NCBI RefSeq assembly: GCF_020905335.1
Contig: NZ_JAJJMN010000002.1
Coordinates: 868,001 to 932,000, forward strand
DNA length: 64,000 nucleotides
Source of the DNA: Flavobacterium lipolyticum
Lineage (GTDB): Bacteria > Bacteroidota > Bacteroidia > Flavobacteriales > Flavobacteriaceae
Reading direction: 5' to 3'
This document shows positions 55,901 to 62,579 of the stretch, piece by piece (position 1 is the first letter of the stretch; the number at the start of each line of letters is the position of its first letter). A program made the translations under genes and the position numbers. The notes below the pieces were generated by a model. That model was not told the origin of the DNA, did no database searches, and saw only the letters and a list, made by a program, of their open reading frames with translations.

Positions 55901-58900
55901 AAACTCGCTAAACTTCCACTTACCACTGCATTGGCATCACTAATGGTTACCGGAGCCAGGGTTACGTTTCCTGTGTTTCTAACTGTAAAAGTATAGTCGA
56001 TTCTATCACCAACGTTTACGATTCCATCTGCATTAGCATCTACGTAAACTCCTTTTTTGCTTACCGTTACTTTTGGTGAAGACGTTAAAGGAACTACGGT
56101 ACAGCTTGGACATGCCGCTGGATCTTTTGGTGGACAAGTCGAACAAATTGGACTTGGATCGGTTGACTTAGCTGTTACTGGAGATCCTGTTGGAGGAGTT
56201 CCTGTAGCTGTAGCTACGTTGTCTACCTGACCGTTATTCATATCAGCCAAAGTGATGGTGTGAACCGCTGTAAAACTAGACGAATCTGTTGCTCCTGGAG
56301 CTAAACTCGCTAAGCTTCCACTTACCACTGCATTAGCATCACTAATGGTTACTGGAGCCAGGGTTACGTTTCCTGTGTTGGTAACTGTAAAAGTGTAATC
56401 AATTCTATCACCAACGTTTACGATTCCATCTGCATTAGCATCTACGTAAACTCCTTTTTTGCTTACCGTTACTTTTGGTGAAGACGTTAAAGGAACTACG
56501 GTACAGCTTGGACATGCAGCTGGATCTTTTGGTGGACAAGTCGAACAAATTGGACTTGGATCAGTTGACTTAGCTGTTACCGGAGATCCTGTTGGAGGAG
56601 TTCCTGTAGCTGTAGCCACGTTGTCTACCTGACCGTTATTCATATCAGCCAAAGTGATGGTGTGAACCGCTGTAAAACTAGACGAATCTGTTGCTCCTGG
56701 AGCTAAACTCGCTAAGCTTCCACTTACCACTGCATTAGCATCACTAATGGTTACTGGAGCCAGGGTTACGTTTCCTGTGTTGGTAACTGTAAAAGTGTAA
56801 TCAATTCTATCACCAACGTTTACGATTCCATCTGCATTAGCATCTACGTAAACTCCTTTTTTGCTTACCGTTACTTTTGGTGAAGACGTTAAAGGAACTA
56901 CGGTACAGCTTGGACATGCAGCCGGATCTTTTGGTGGACAAGTCGAACAAATTGGACTTGGATCGGTTGACTTAGCCGTTACCGGAGATCCTGTTGGAGG
57001 AGTTCCTGTAGCTGTAGCTACGTTGTCTACCTGACCGTTATTCATATCAGCCAAAGTGATGGTGTGAACGGCTGTAAAACTAGACGAATCTGTTGCTCCT
57101 GGAGCTAAACTCGCTAAGCTTCCACTTACCACTGCATTAGCATCACTAATGGTTACCGGAGCCAGGGTTACGTTTCCAGTGTTTCTAACTGTAAAAGTGT
57201 AATCAATTCTATCGCCAACGTTTACGATTCCATCTGCATTAGCATCTACGTAAGTTGCCTTTTTTGCTACTTCAATTTTTGGTGATGCTATAAAAATAAC
57301 CGTTAAAGCATCTGTTTTTACGTTATTACAACCCACACCACTAGGCGTTCCGTCACATTCCACATCAGGATCTACCGGGGGTGTACCGATATGTGTATCT
57401 GCTGTCGCGTCCGGATCTGTCAAATCTGCAGGGCGCATGATCGTGGCTTTAACCGTAGGATTACTTCCAGCTGCTGCTAATACTTTTGCGACAATTGTGA
57501 AAGTAATCGTGGCGTCTTTTGGTAAGTCAACCGTAGCATCAAGCACACCGCCGGTAATGGTATGCGTGGTAATTGCTCCACCTAAAGTAGAAGAAGAGGT
57601 AAACGACTGAACCGCTAAATTTGCGCCTGAAGCTAAGTCTGAGAATTTAAACTTTGCTCCAGTTACATTGTTTGGTCCTGCAATATTTTTTACAACGACT
57701 GTATAAGTAACATTTGATCCCACATTACCACTAACCACATCACTAATACTTGTTACCGCTAAATCTGCCTCATTTTGTACAATTGGTACAGATATTGGTG
57801 GCCCGGGTGTAGTATACACATAAGCCCATGTATCCAGTAATTGTAAGTCTCCATACCCTGAAGAACGAGACGAACTAGTAGTCCATTTATGTGTACCAGC
57901 TAAACTACTATTGTTTAAGGTACGCGAAGAAGCATCCAACAAATTTGGAGGAAATTTATCGGTACTACCCGTATCTGTTCCAATCGGCGTATCGTTCCAA
58001 TACACATTACTATTAGGATCCGGTCCATTCGATCTGGTAATAATAATACCGTTCGTATTTCGCTCGGCGTCTAAATATGGAAAGTGTACCTCTCCATTGA
58101 AAAGGACGATACTTAATTTCAAACTAGTATTATTGGTTATAGGATTACGTGCACCATCTCTACCATCCCATCTTACTTTATTCGCACCCGCAATAGCAGT
58201 ACCTGTTAAAGTTACATCTATGGCATCTGTCATCAATCCATTTCCATTAACATCAATTTCGATAAGATAATTAGCGTTAACAGTGGCCGTAAAATTGATA
58301 AAAGCTCCTAGAGGATAAACTCCCATACCACTGGTTCCTTCTACTCCATTTACCGAAATAGCTGAAATAGCTTGTGCAACAATAGGCACATTCAACCAGG
58401 TTGTGGAAGCTGTGCTCCCCGGAAAAAAAATAGGCGCAGAAGCCGGTAAGCTTGCGTCTGGCAGATTAAAAAATATTTTGGATGTCGTATTGGTTAAATC
58501 ATCAACAATTGTAGGATCCTGAAAAGAAAAACCTGTTTTAGTATTATCTAAATTATATAAACTCGCCATAGACGTGCTTTTATAACTTGGAGCTCCTGTT
58601 GCCGCTGAACCAGTTCTAACCCCTTTATTGTTACAAAAAAAAGCAAAGTAATAAGGTGTCATACCATTAGGTTTAACAGTATACCTAAAACCATCATTTG
58701 TAATAATATTACAAGTAGACATGAAGCTATTTGAAGCAGAACCTAAAGACCCTGTTAACACATTAGTATACACACGTCCCTTTTGTCCAGTTCCTCCTTC
58801 ATTGGCTACTGTAATATCCCAAGCAACAACATAAGGACTATTATTAGCTTGTGTCCAGTTTCCGTCAGCTGTAAAAGTATGAGCAGCATAACTAGTAACA

Positions 58901-59379
58901 GAAGGATCTAAAGAATCATTAGGTGATATAAACTCTACTACCCACACTCCCGTTTCTCCTGCCGGTACTTTAAAACTATATGGTGTATAACCACCCGTAG
59001 TTAAATTTACAGGACCATTAATTTCTTGCGTTCTATTGGCAATTAACCCAACTGTAGTAGAGTTCCCGCTACTAAAGCTAGTATTACCAGTTGGACTTGT
59101 CAAAAGAATTGTTCCTCCGCGAATACCTTGAGCAGAAGACCCTAAATAAAGGGTTTCGTTGGCTTTCGCATAAACAAACATTCTTCCTCTGTTTACAATT
59201 GCGGTACTAGTAGGTGCTATACCAGAACTAGACAACATCATTCTATGTCCCGTTGCTCCACTGGGGAACAAATCCTTAGACCCTTCAGCAAAGACATTCC
59301 ATCCACTGAAGAGAGAAAGAAAACACAGTATAAAAGTCAGCTGTAATTGCCTTAATTTTAATGTAATTTTATTCAACAT
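49975..59379 (-). CDS. giant repetitive surface protein with gliding-motility type C-terminal domain
   Basis: 3134 residues, signal peptide about 1-31 (WNVFA). A unique N-terminal region (about 32-560) is followed by a DUF11-like unit (about 560-690) and 12 tandem DUF11 repeats of 134 residues (about 696-2300). Each repeat has a DxNxDG calcium-like loop and a CSTCPPKDPAACPSC linker. Four repeats of 99 residues lie at about 2396-2796 (VEPIFENGTI ... SDEIKVTPV). Another beta unit and DUF11 domain, then the CHU_C/type B C-terminal domain (about 3020-3134: FNAVSINGDSKNERF, VQIFNRWGVLVFDRDHY, GTYYYIIKY). Predicted T9SS export and cell-surface adhesion, SprB-like in logic. SprF- and PorE-like genes follow. 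Confidence 0.92.
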   Translation of the reverse strand: MLNKITLKLRQLQLTFILCFLSLFSGWNVFAEGSKDLFPSGATGHRMMLSSSGIAPTSTAIVNRGRMFVYAKANETLYLGSSAQGIRGGTILLTSPTGNTSFSSGNSTTVGLIANRTQEINGPVNLTTGGYTPYSFKVPAGETGVWVVEFISPNDSLDPSVTSYAAHTFTADGNWTQANNSPYVVAWDITVANEGGTGQKGRVYTNVLTGSLGSASNSFMSTCNIITNDGFRYTVKPNGMTPYYFAFFCNNKGVRTGSAATGAPSYKSTSMASLYNLDNTKTGFSFQDPTIVDDLTNTTSKIFFNLPDASLPASAPIFFPGSTASTTWLNVPIVAQAISAISVNGVEGTSGMGVYPLGAFINFTATVNANYLIEIDVNGNGLMTDAIDVTLTGTAIAGANKVRWDGRDGARNPITNNTSLKLSIVLFNGEVHFPYLDAERNTNGIIITRSNGPDPNSNVYWNDTPIGTDTGSTDKFPPNLLDASSRTLNNSSLAGTHKWTTSSSRSSGYGDLQLLDTWAYVYTTPGPPISVPIVQNEADLAVTSISDVVSGNVGSNVTYTVVVKNIAGPNNVTGAKFKFSDLASGANLAVQSFTSSSTLGGAITTHTITGGVLDATVDLPKDATITFTIVAKVLAAAGSNPTVKATIMRPADLTDPDATADTHIGTPPVDPDVECDGTPSGVGCNNVKTDALTVIFIASPKIEVAKKATYVDANADGIVNVGDRIDYTFTVRNTGNVTLAPVTISDANAVVSGSLASLAPGATDSSSFTAVHTITLADMNNGQVDNVATATGTPPTGSPVTAKSTDPSPICSTCPPKDPAACPSCTVVPLTSSPKVTVSKKGVYVDANADGIVNVGDRIDYTFTVTNTGNVTLAPVTISDANAVVSGSLASLAPGATDSSSFTAVHTITLADMNNGQVDNVATATGTPPTGSPVTAKSTDPSPICSTCPPKDPAACPSCTVVPLTSSPKVTVSKKGVYVDANADGIVNVGDRIDYTFTVTNTGNVTLAPVTISDANAVVSGSLASLAPGATDSSSFTAVHTITLADMNNGQVDNVATATGTPPTGSPVTAKSTDPSPICSTCPPKDPAACPSCTVVPLTSSPKVTVSKKGVYVDANADGIVNVGDRIDYTFTVRNTGNVTLAPVTISDANAVVSGSLASLAPGATDSSSFTAVHTITLADMNNGQVDNVATATGTPPTGSPVTAKSTDPSPICSTCPPKDPAACPSCTVVPLTSSPKVTVSKKGVYVDANADGIVNVGDRIDYTFTVTNTGNVTLAPVTISDANAVVSGSLASLAPGATDSSSFTAVHTITLADMNNGQVDNVATATGTPPTGSPVTAKSTDPSPICSTCPPKDPAACPSCTVVPLTSSPKVTVSKKGVYVDANADGIVNVGDRIDYTFTVRNTGNVTLAPVTISDANAVVSGSLASLAPGATDSSSFTAVHTITLADMNNGQVDNVATATGTPPTGSPVTAKSTDPSPICSTCPPKDPAACPSCTVVPLTSSPKVTVSKKGVYVDANADGIVNVGDRIDYTFTVTNTGNVTLAPVTISDANAVVSGSLASLAPGATDSSSFTAVHTITLADMNNGQVDNVATATGTPPTGSPVTAKSTDPSPICSTCPPKDPAACPSCTVVPLTSSPKVTVSKKGVYVDANADGIVNVGDRIDYTFTVRNTGNVTLAPVTISDANAVVSGSLASLAPGATDSSSFTAVHTITLADMNNGQVDNVATATGTPPTGSPVTAKSTDPSPICSTCPPKDPAACPSCTVVPLTSSPKVTVSKKATYVDANADGIVNVGDRIDYTFTVRNTGNVTLAPVTISDANAVVSGSLASLAPGATDSSSFTAVHTITLADMNNGQVDNVATATGTPPTGSPVTAKSTDPSPICSTCPPKDPAACPSCTVVPLTSSPKVTVSKKGVYVDANADGIVNVGDRIDYTFTVTNTGNVTLAPVTISDANAVVSGSLASLAPGATDSSSFTAVHTITLADMNNGQVDNVATATGTPPTGSPVTAKSTDPSPICSTCPPKDPAACPSCTVVPLTSSPKVTVSKKATYVDANADGIVNVGDRIDYTFTVTNTGNVTLAPVTISDANAVVSGSLASLAPGATDSSSFTAVHTITLADMNNGQVDNVATATGTPPTGSPVTAKSTDPSPICSTCPPKDPAACPSCTVVPLTSSPKVTVSKKATYVDANADGIVNVGDRIDYTFTVTNTGNVTLAPVTISDANAVVSGSLASLAPGATDSSSFTAVHTITLADMNNGQVDNVATATGTPPTGSPVTAKSTDPSPICSTCRPIDPTCSTCTVVSFIDAIDEIPLVVNGLNGGTTVSVLLNDKLHGTTIVASDVNLSAVYLPTGMTLNTDGTIKVSTGTAPGVYTVIYSICSKAMAAAGTPMCDQAEAKITVTATVEPIFENGSIASTGGTVFTNIASNDKVNGVSAVLGTTGNATVAVSGTWPTGITLDPLTGKVSVAAGTRPGTYNVVYQLCDKLTPVTCATVSDEIKVTPVVEPIFENGTIVSTGGTVFTNIVSNDKVNGVPAVLGTTGNATVAASGTWPTGITLDPLTGKVSVAAGTRPGTYNVVYELCDKLTPATCATVSDEIKVTPVVEPIFENGTIVSTGGTVFANIASNDKVNGVPAVLGTTGNATVAVSGTWPTGITLDPLTGKVSVAAGTRPGTYNVVYQLCDKLTPATCATVSDEIKVTPVVEPIFENGTIVSTGGTVFANIASNDKVNGVPAVLGTTGNAAVAVSGTWPTGITLDPLTGKVSVAAGTTPGTYNVVYELCDKLTPATCATVSDEIKVTVIAGTSIIANDDNIPNVNGITGTPNAGNVLGGNPNSDTLNGVPVVISLVDLKVTTPAVPKTSGAAVPVIDTTTGIISVPANTPGGTYTLTYSICEKSNLSNCDAATVTILVSRPSIALVKTVHFNDEDGDSNAKVGETITYNFTVTNTGNVALTNVYIVDPLTGITMTGGPINLAVGEEDSTSFTGTYSIVQADINSGSISNQAEVFGTSPDHIEVKDKSDDSSVLGDKPTVLSLQGCVIKVFNAVSINGDSKNERFYIQGLECYPDNTVQIFNRWGVLVFDRDHYNNNDIVFRGISEGRVTIKDSDGLPEGTYYYIIKYKDNQSNPHQEAGYLYLTK
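51000..52190 (-). repeat. four 297 bp tandem coding repeats
   Basis: Period 297 bp (99 codons), anchored by a GAATATTGGTTCAAC block at about 51274, 51571, 51868 and again near 52163. Encodes Ig-like units in the giant surface protein. The copies differ at only a few codons. Confidence 0.9.
52480..57290 (-). repeat. twelve 402 bp tandem coding repeats
   Basis: TTGTCTAC on plus recurs at 52601, 53003, 53405 and then every 402 bp to 57023, giving 12 units in perfect register. Units are nearly identical in DNA; variable sites switch Thr/Arg before NTG and GVY/ATY before VDANADG. Confidence 0.95.
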
Positions 59380-59742
59380 TTTAATAGTTTTGATTATTAG
59401 TAACTGCTATAGAATTTATCTCCCGATAACAACCTGAATGCCATTTTAATTCCTGCTGTTGTAGCGAATGCATGAGAGTAAAAAAAAAGTTTTTAATACA
59501 TGTATCGGGTGAAAAGCGATTACTTTTTCGGAGAAAAGCATCAAAATCAAGCGAAGTAAAAGAGATTAAGAAACCCTCCTCCAGAGCGCTTCTTCTAACA
59601 AAAAACCGGGTTATAAAAAAAGTAAAGTTCACCATATAATAAATAATTAAAATTCCATACAAAGTCTTTTCGAATATCCCTTGATATTCAAAAATTATAG
59701 CGATTAGACTCAAGTCGAAGGGACCTAAACCACCACTATACT
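59380..59742. other. leader region between response regulator and giant adhesin genes
   Basis: 363 bp with no convincing gene (the open frame here has no start context or recognisable composition). No good TAnnTTTG box is seen, so the adhesin promoter may be of another type, for instance activated by the adjacent response regulator. Confidence 0.4.
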
Positions 59743-60363
59743 CTAGTTAATATGTCCCAGTTTTGATGCCTCGCGCACCATACCGGCAACATTACTCACG
59801 TCGAGTTTGCTAAAAATGTTTTTTCTGTGATTTTCGACCGTATTGACCGAAAGTTTTAGTTCGCCGGCAATATCGGCTGTAGTAAATTCTCTAATAATGT
59901 ATTGCATGATCGTAAGCTCTTTTGCCGTTAGCGTAATTGCTGTGCCTACCCTGTTTTGTTTGGATAAAAAGGCATAGTCGTCCGGCAGATAAACTCCGCC
60001 TTCCCATACTAATCTAATGGCTTCTAAAAGATCTTCACTGTCCTGGTTTTTATTAACGTAACCTTTTACGCCCATAGCCAATAAGTTTTCGACTAATATG
60101 GGACTTGAAAGAGAGGTAAAAGCAATTACTCGCAAATCAGGATGATTTTTATGAAGGTATTCATAGACTTCCAGTCCCTGCACATCACTTGCAATCAGAT
60201 CAACAATAATTAAATCTAATCCTGAATGCTGCTGAACTTTAAGATATAAATCTTGCTTATTTGTCGCGTAAAAAAGCACTTCCAAATCTTTTTGATTTGA
60301 AAAAAAACTAGTAAGACCCCCACAGACAATAGGTTGGTCTTCAAAAAATGCAATATGTATCAT
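59743..60363 (-). CDS. NarL/FixJ-type response regulator
   Basis: 206 residues from the ATG at 60363. The frame extended to 60441 overlaps the kinase gene's 3' end and adds a hydrophobic tail foreign to the receiver fold, so it is rejected. Receiver domain 1-120: acidic pocket Glu8-Asp9, phosphoacceptor Asp55 (LIIVDLIASD), Thr83 and Lys105. LuxR-type helix-turn-helix at about 145-206 (LTAKELTIMQYIIREFTTADIAGELKLSVNTVENHRKNIFSKL). The gene follows its histidine kinase by 47 bp and precedes the giant adhesin operon on the same strand, so it is a strong candidate regulator of that operon. Confidence 0.9.
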   Translation of the reverse strand: MIHIAFFEDQPIVCGGLTSFFSNQKDLEVLFYATNKQDLYLKVQQHSGLDLIIVDLIASDVQGLEVYEYLHKNHPDLRVIAFTSLSSPILVENLLAMGVKGYVNKNQDSEDLLEAIRLVWEGGVYLPDDYAFLSKQNRVGTAITLTAKELTIMQYIIREFTTADIAGELKLSVNTVENHRKNIFSKLDVSNVAGMVREASKLGHIN

Positions 60364-60410
60364 AACACAAATTAGCGACAAAAAAATTGTTAAATAAATA
60401 GCGGTTTTCC

Positions 60411-62255
60411 CTATTTTGGCAAGATAATTTTGAAAGTACAACCTGCTGATTCATTGTTAAAAACGGCAAGCGTTCCTTTGTTTTTCAGCATTAGTTCCTG
60501 ACACAAATAGAGTCCGATTCCAAACCCCGATTCCAGATTAGTGCCTAGTCCCGGATTTATTTTCTGTTTGAATAATTTGTCAATCTTTTTTTGCTCGATT
60601 CCTTTTCCTGAATCTGTTACGATTATTTCATGATGATCATATTCTATAACAATAGCGCTGTCTGCGTAACTAAACTTAATAGCATTGTTGATAACGTTTC
60701 GCAAGACTATACTTAAAACAGCCGAGTTAAAAATGATGACTGTACCTTTTGCTACTTTAAGTTCAATTGTAATATTCTTGGCCTTTACCTGATGCCCTAA
60801 CTCCTTACAGGCCGCGCTGATAAGGTTGTGCAGCATGATCTCACTATAACCCGATTGTGCGGTAATCAGTTCCATTTTGGCCCAATCGAGTAAACTGGTG
60901 AGCATGGCATCCGATTGTTCCAATTGCTGCCCGATCGCTTTCATGTAGGTTGATACAATCTCATTTTCATTTTTAAGTATCTCTTCTTTCTCTAATAAAA
61001 TTTTTAAGGTTGTGATTGGTTCCTTAAAATCATGGGAGATTACTGTAAAAATCTTTTGGTGCAATAAATTAAGGCGTTTAAGATCATTATTCTTTACCTC
61101 AATTTGCTCTTTTTGCAGTTTTAGCGTTTCATTGGTTATTCGTTGCTTTTTGGTCAATACCACAATCGAATACAACAATATGATTAATAAAGTAATTCCG
61201 ATTAACGAAGCAATAAGAGCCACTTTCTGTTTTTGCAAACGCTCTTCTTTATTATAGTTGATTCTTTTCAGGTAAGTATTCTGCTGTTCCTTTAACTTGA
61301 TTTTGTTCGCAATTTCAAACGAATCGATTCTGCTGTTTCGAATCTTCATATCTTCTATCCCTACTAATCGATCCAGTCTTTCGAATGTTTTATGAGCAGC
61401 TTCAAACTCTCCCTGCTCCACCATAATTTCTCTTAAGGTTCGTAAGGCGTTAATTTTATTCTCTAAATCATTGCAGCTGTCCGCTACTCTTATACTCTCG
61501 GTAATCGCTTTTTTTGCTTTTTCTATTCTGTTTTGCCTACTGTACACACGGGCCGTTTTGACATAAACTTCCGCTAGCTTACATGGACTATACTTTTTTG
61601 CCACACGCTCTGTGAGCAAAAATTCTTCCATGCTTCTCTTGTGGTCGTAATTGATGTAATAATAGTATCCAATAATTAAATGCAATACAATATAATTACT
61701 GGGGCTATCCGTTGGCGAAATTTCATTTTGGCATAAATTGGCATAATAAAATGCTTTTTTATAATCTTTCTTAGTAAATAATAAATCCGATAATATATAA
61801 AGACTCCTATTATACGTTTTCAGCGATTCTCTTCCTTCTCCTTTCAGTGCTATAGATTTATTCAAAGAAACAATCGCATCCGAGGATCTACCGATGATTT
61901 TATAGTAATTAGCCTTAAAAAAATGAAGTAATTGAAGTTCATATACACTCAAATCAGGTTTCGTGAGATGTTTATCAATTAAGTAACTGATACTGTCTGT
62001 TTGATTACGGTTATCTAAATTTCTTAATTTCTCTCCCAGTTGTTTGATTCGGGGGGTGATTTCCTGAACCTGAGCCTGAGAATGGAATGAAACTAAGAAA
62101 AAAGCAAGAATGAAGTACTTTACGGAACTGATTAATTTTACCTTATGGTCAGGTAATATGGAGCAAAAGCTAAAAAGAGAAAGGAATTCAAAAAAAATAC
62201 TCTTAAAAAGAATAAAAGACTTTTGAATATGTTTGGGCCAATTGTCTACAGTCAT
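60411..62255 (-). CDS. TPR-containing sensor histidine kinase
   Basis: 614 residues from the only in-frame ATG, at 62255; the true start may be later because a signal sequence (VKYFILAFFLVSFHSQAQ) only appears at about 44-62. The extracytoplasmic part (about 65-340) has several TPR-like helix pairs. One membrane helix at about 344-367 is followed by a coiled coil, then the HisKA box with His408 (ISHDFKEPI) and an ATPase domain with the N-box NVINNAIKF, DSGKGI and GFGIGL motifs. This layout is common in Bacteroidota partners of LuxR-type regulators. It forms a two-gene unit with the regulator downstream. Confidence 0.9.
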   Translation of the reverse strand: MTVDNWPKHIQKSFILFKSIFFEFLSLFSFCSILPDHKVKLISSVKYFILAFFLVSFHSQAQVQEITPRIKQLGEKLRNLDNRNQTDSISYLIDKHLTKPDLSVYELQLLHFFKANYYKIIGRSSDAIVSLNKSIALKGEGRESLKTYNRSLYILSDLLFTKKDYKKAFYYANLCQNEISPTDSPSNYIVLHLIIGYYYYINYDHKRSMEEFLLTERVAKKYSPCKLAEVYVKTARVYSRQNRIEKAKKAITESIRVADSCNDLENKINALRTLREIMVEQGEFEAAHKTFERLDRLVGIEDMKIRNSRIDSFEIANKIKLKEQQNTYLKRINYNKEERLQKQKVALIASLIGITLLIILLYSIVVLTKKQRITNETLKLQKEQIEVKNNDLKRLNLLHQKIFTVISHDFKEPITTLKILLEKEEILKNENEIVSTYMKAIGQQLEQSDAMLTSLLDWAKMELITAQSGYSEIMLHNLISAACKELGHQVKAKNITIELKVAKGTVIIFNSAVLSIVLRNVINNAIKFSYADSAIVIEYDHHEIIVTDSGKGIEQKKIDKLFKQKINPGLGTNLESGFGIGLYLCQELMLKNKGTLAVFNNESAGCTFKIILPK

Positions 62256-62579
62256 AAAATTAACTTACATTTTTTTAGTAAATCTCTTCACAACTTAGCC
62301 CCTATCCATTTAAAATTTACAGCCGCAAAATTATCAATAACAACCTAATTCATTGCTATGAATTCAATAAAATAATAATTTAAACTTAAAGAAATTGCCT
62401 TAAATTCAATTTTTAATAAATTAACAAGATATTTAATACCACTTTAAAAGTAATTAAATATAATCCTACCATGAGATTCCTGCTTATACCCTGTCTTTAT
62501 CCCCTTTTAAAGGCAATGACATTTTAAGAAAAGTGAAATGACATTCTGAACAAAGTCACTCCTTCTATGCCAATACCGG
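62256..62579. other. intergenic region
   Basis: AT-rich gap between the M16 peptidase gene and the histidine kinase gene. No gene, hairpin or convincing promoter box is seen. Confidence 0.4.

Noticed and set aside
52480..57290. CRISPR array
   Set aside because: The repeats are 402 bp, contiguous and in coding register; there are no spacers and no cas genes.
59381..59713. Minus-strand frame of 110 codons before the giant adhesin
   Set aside because: No recognisable domain, ends one base before the adhesin ATG region by chance, and composition is unlike neighbouring genes. Better read as a leader region.
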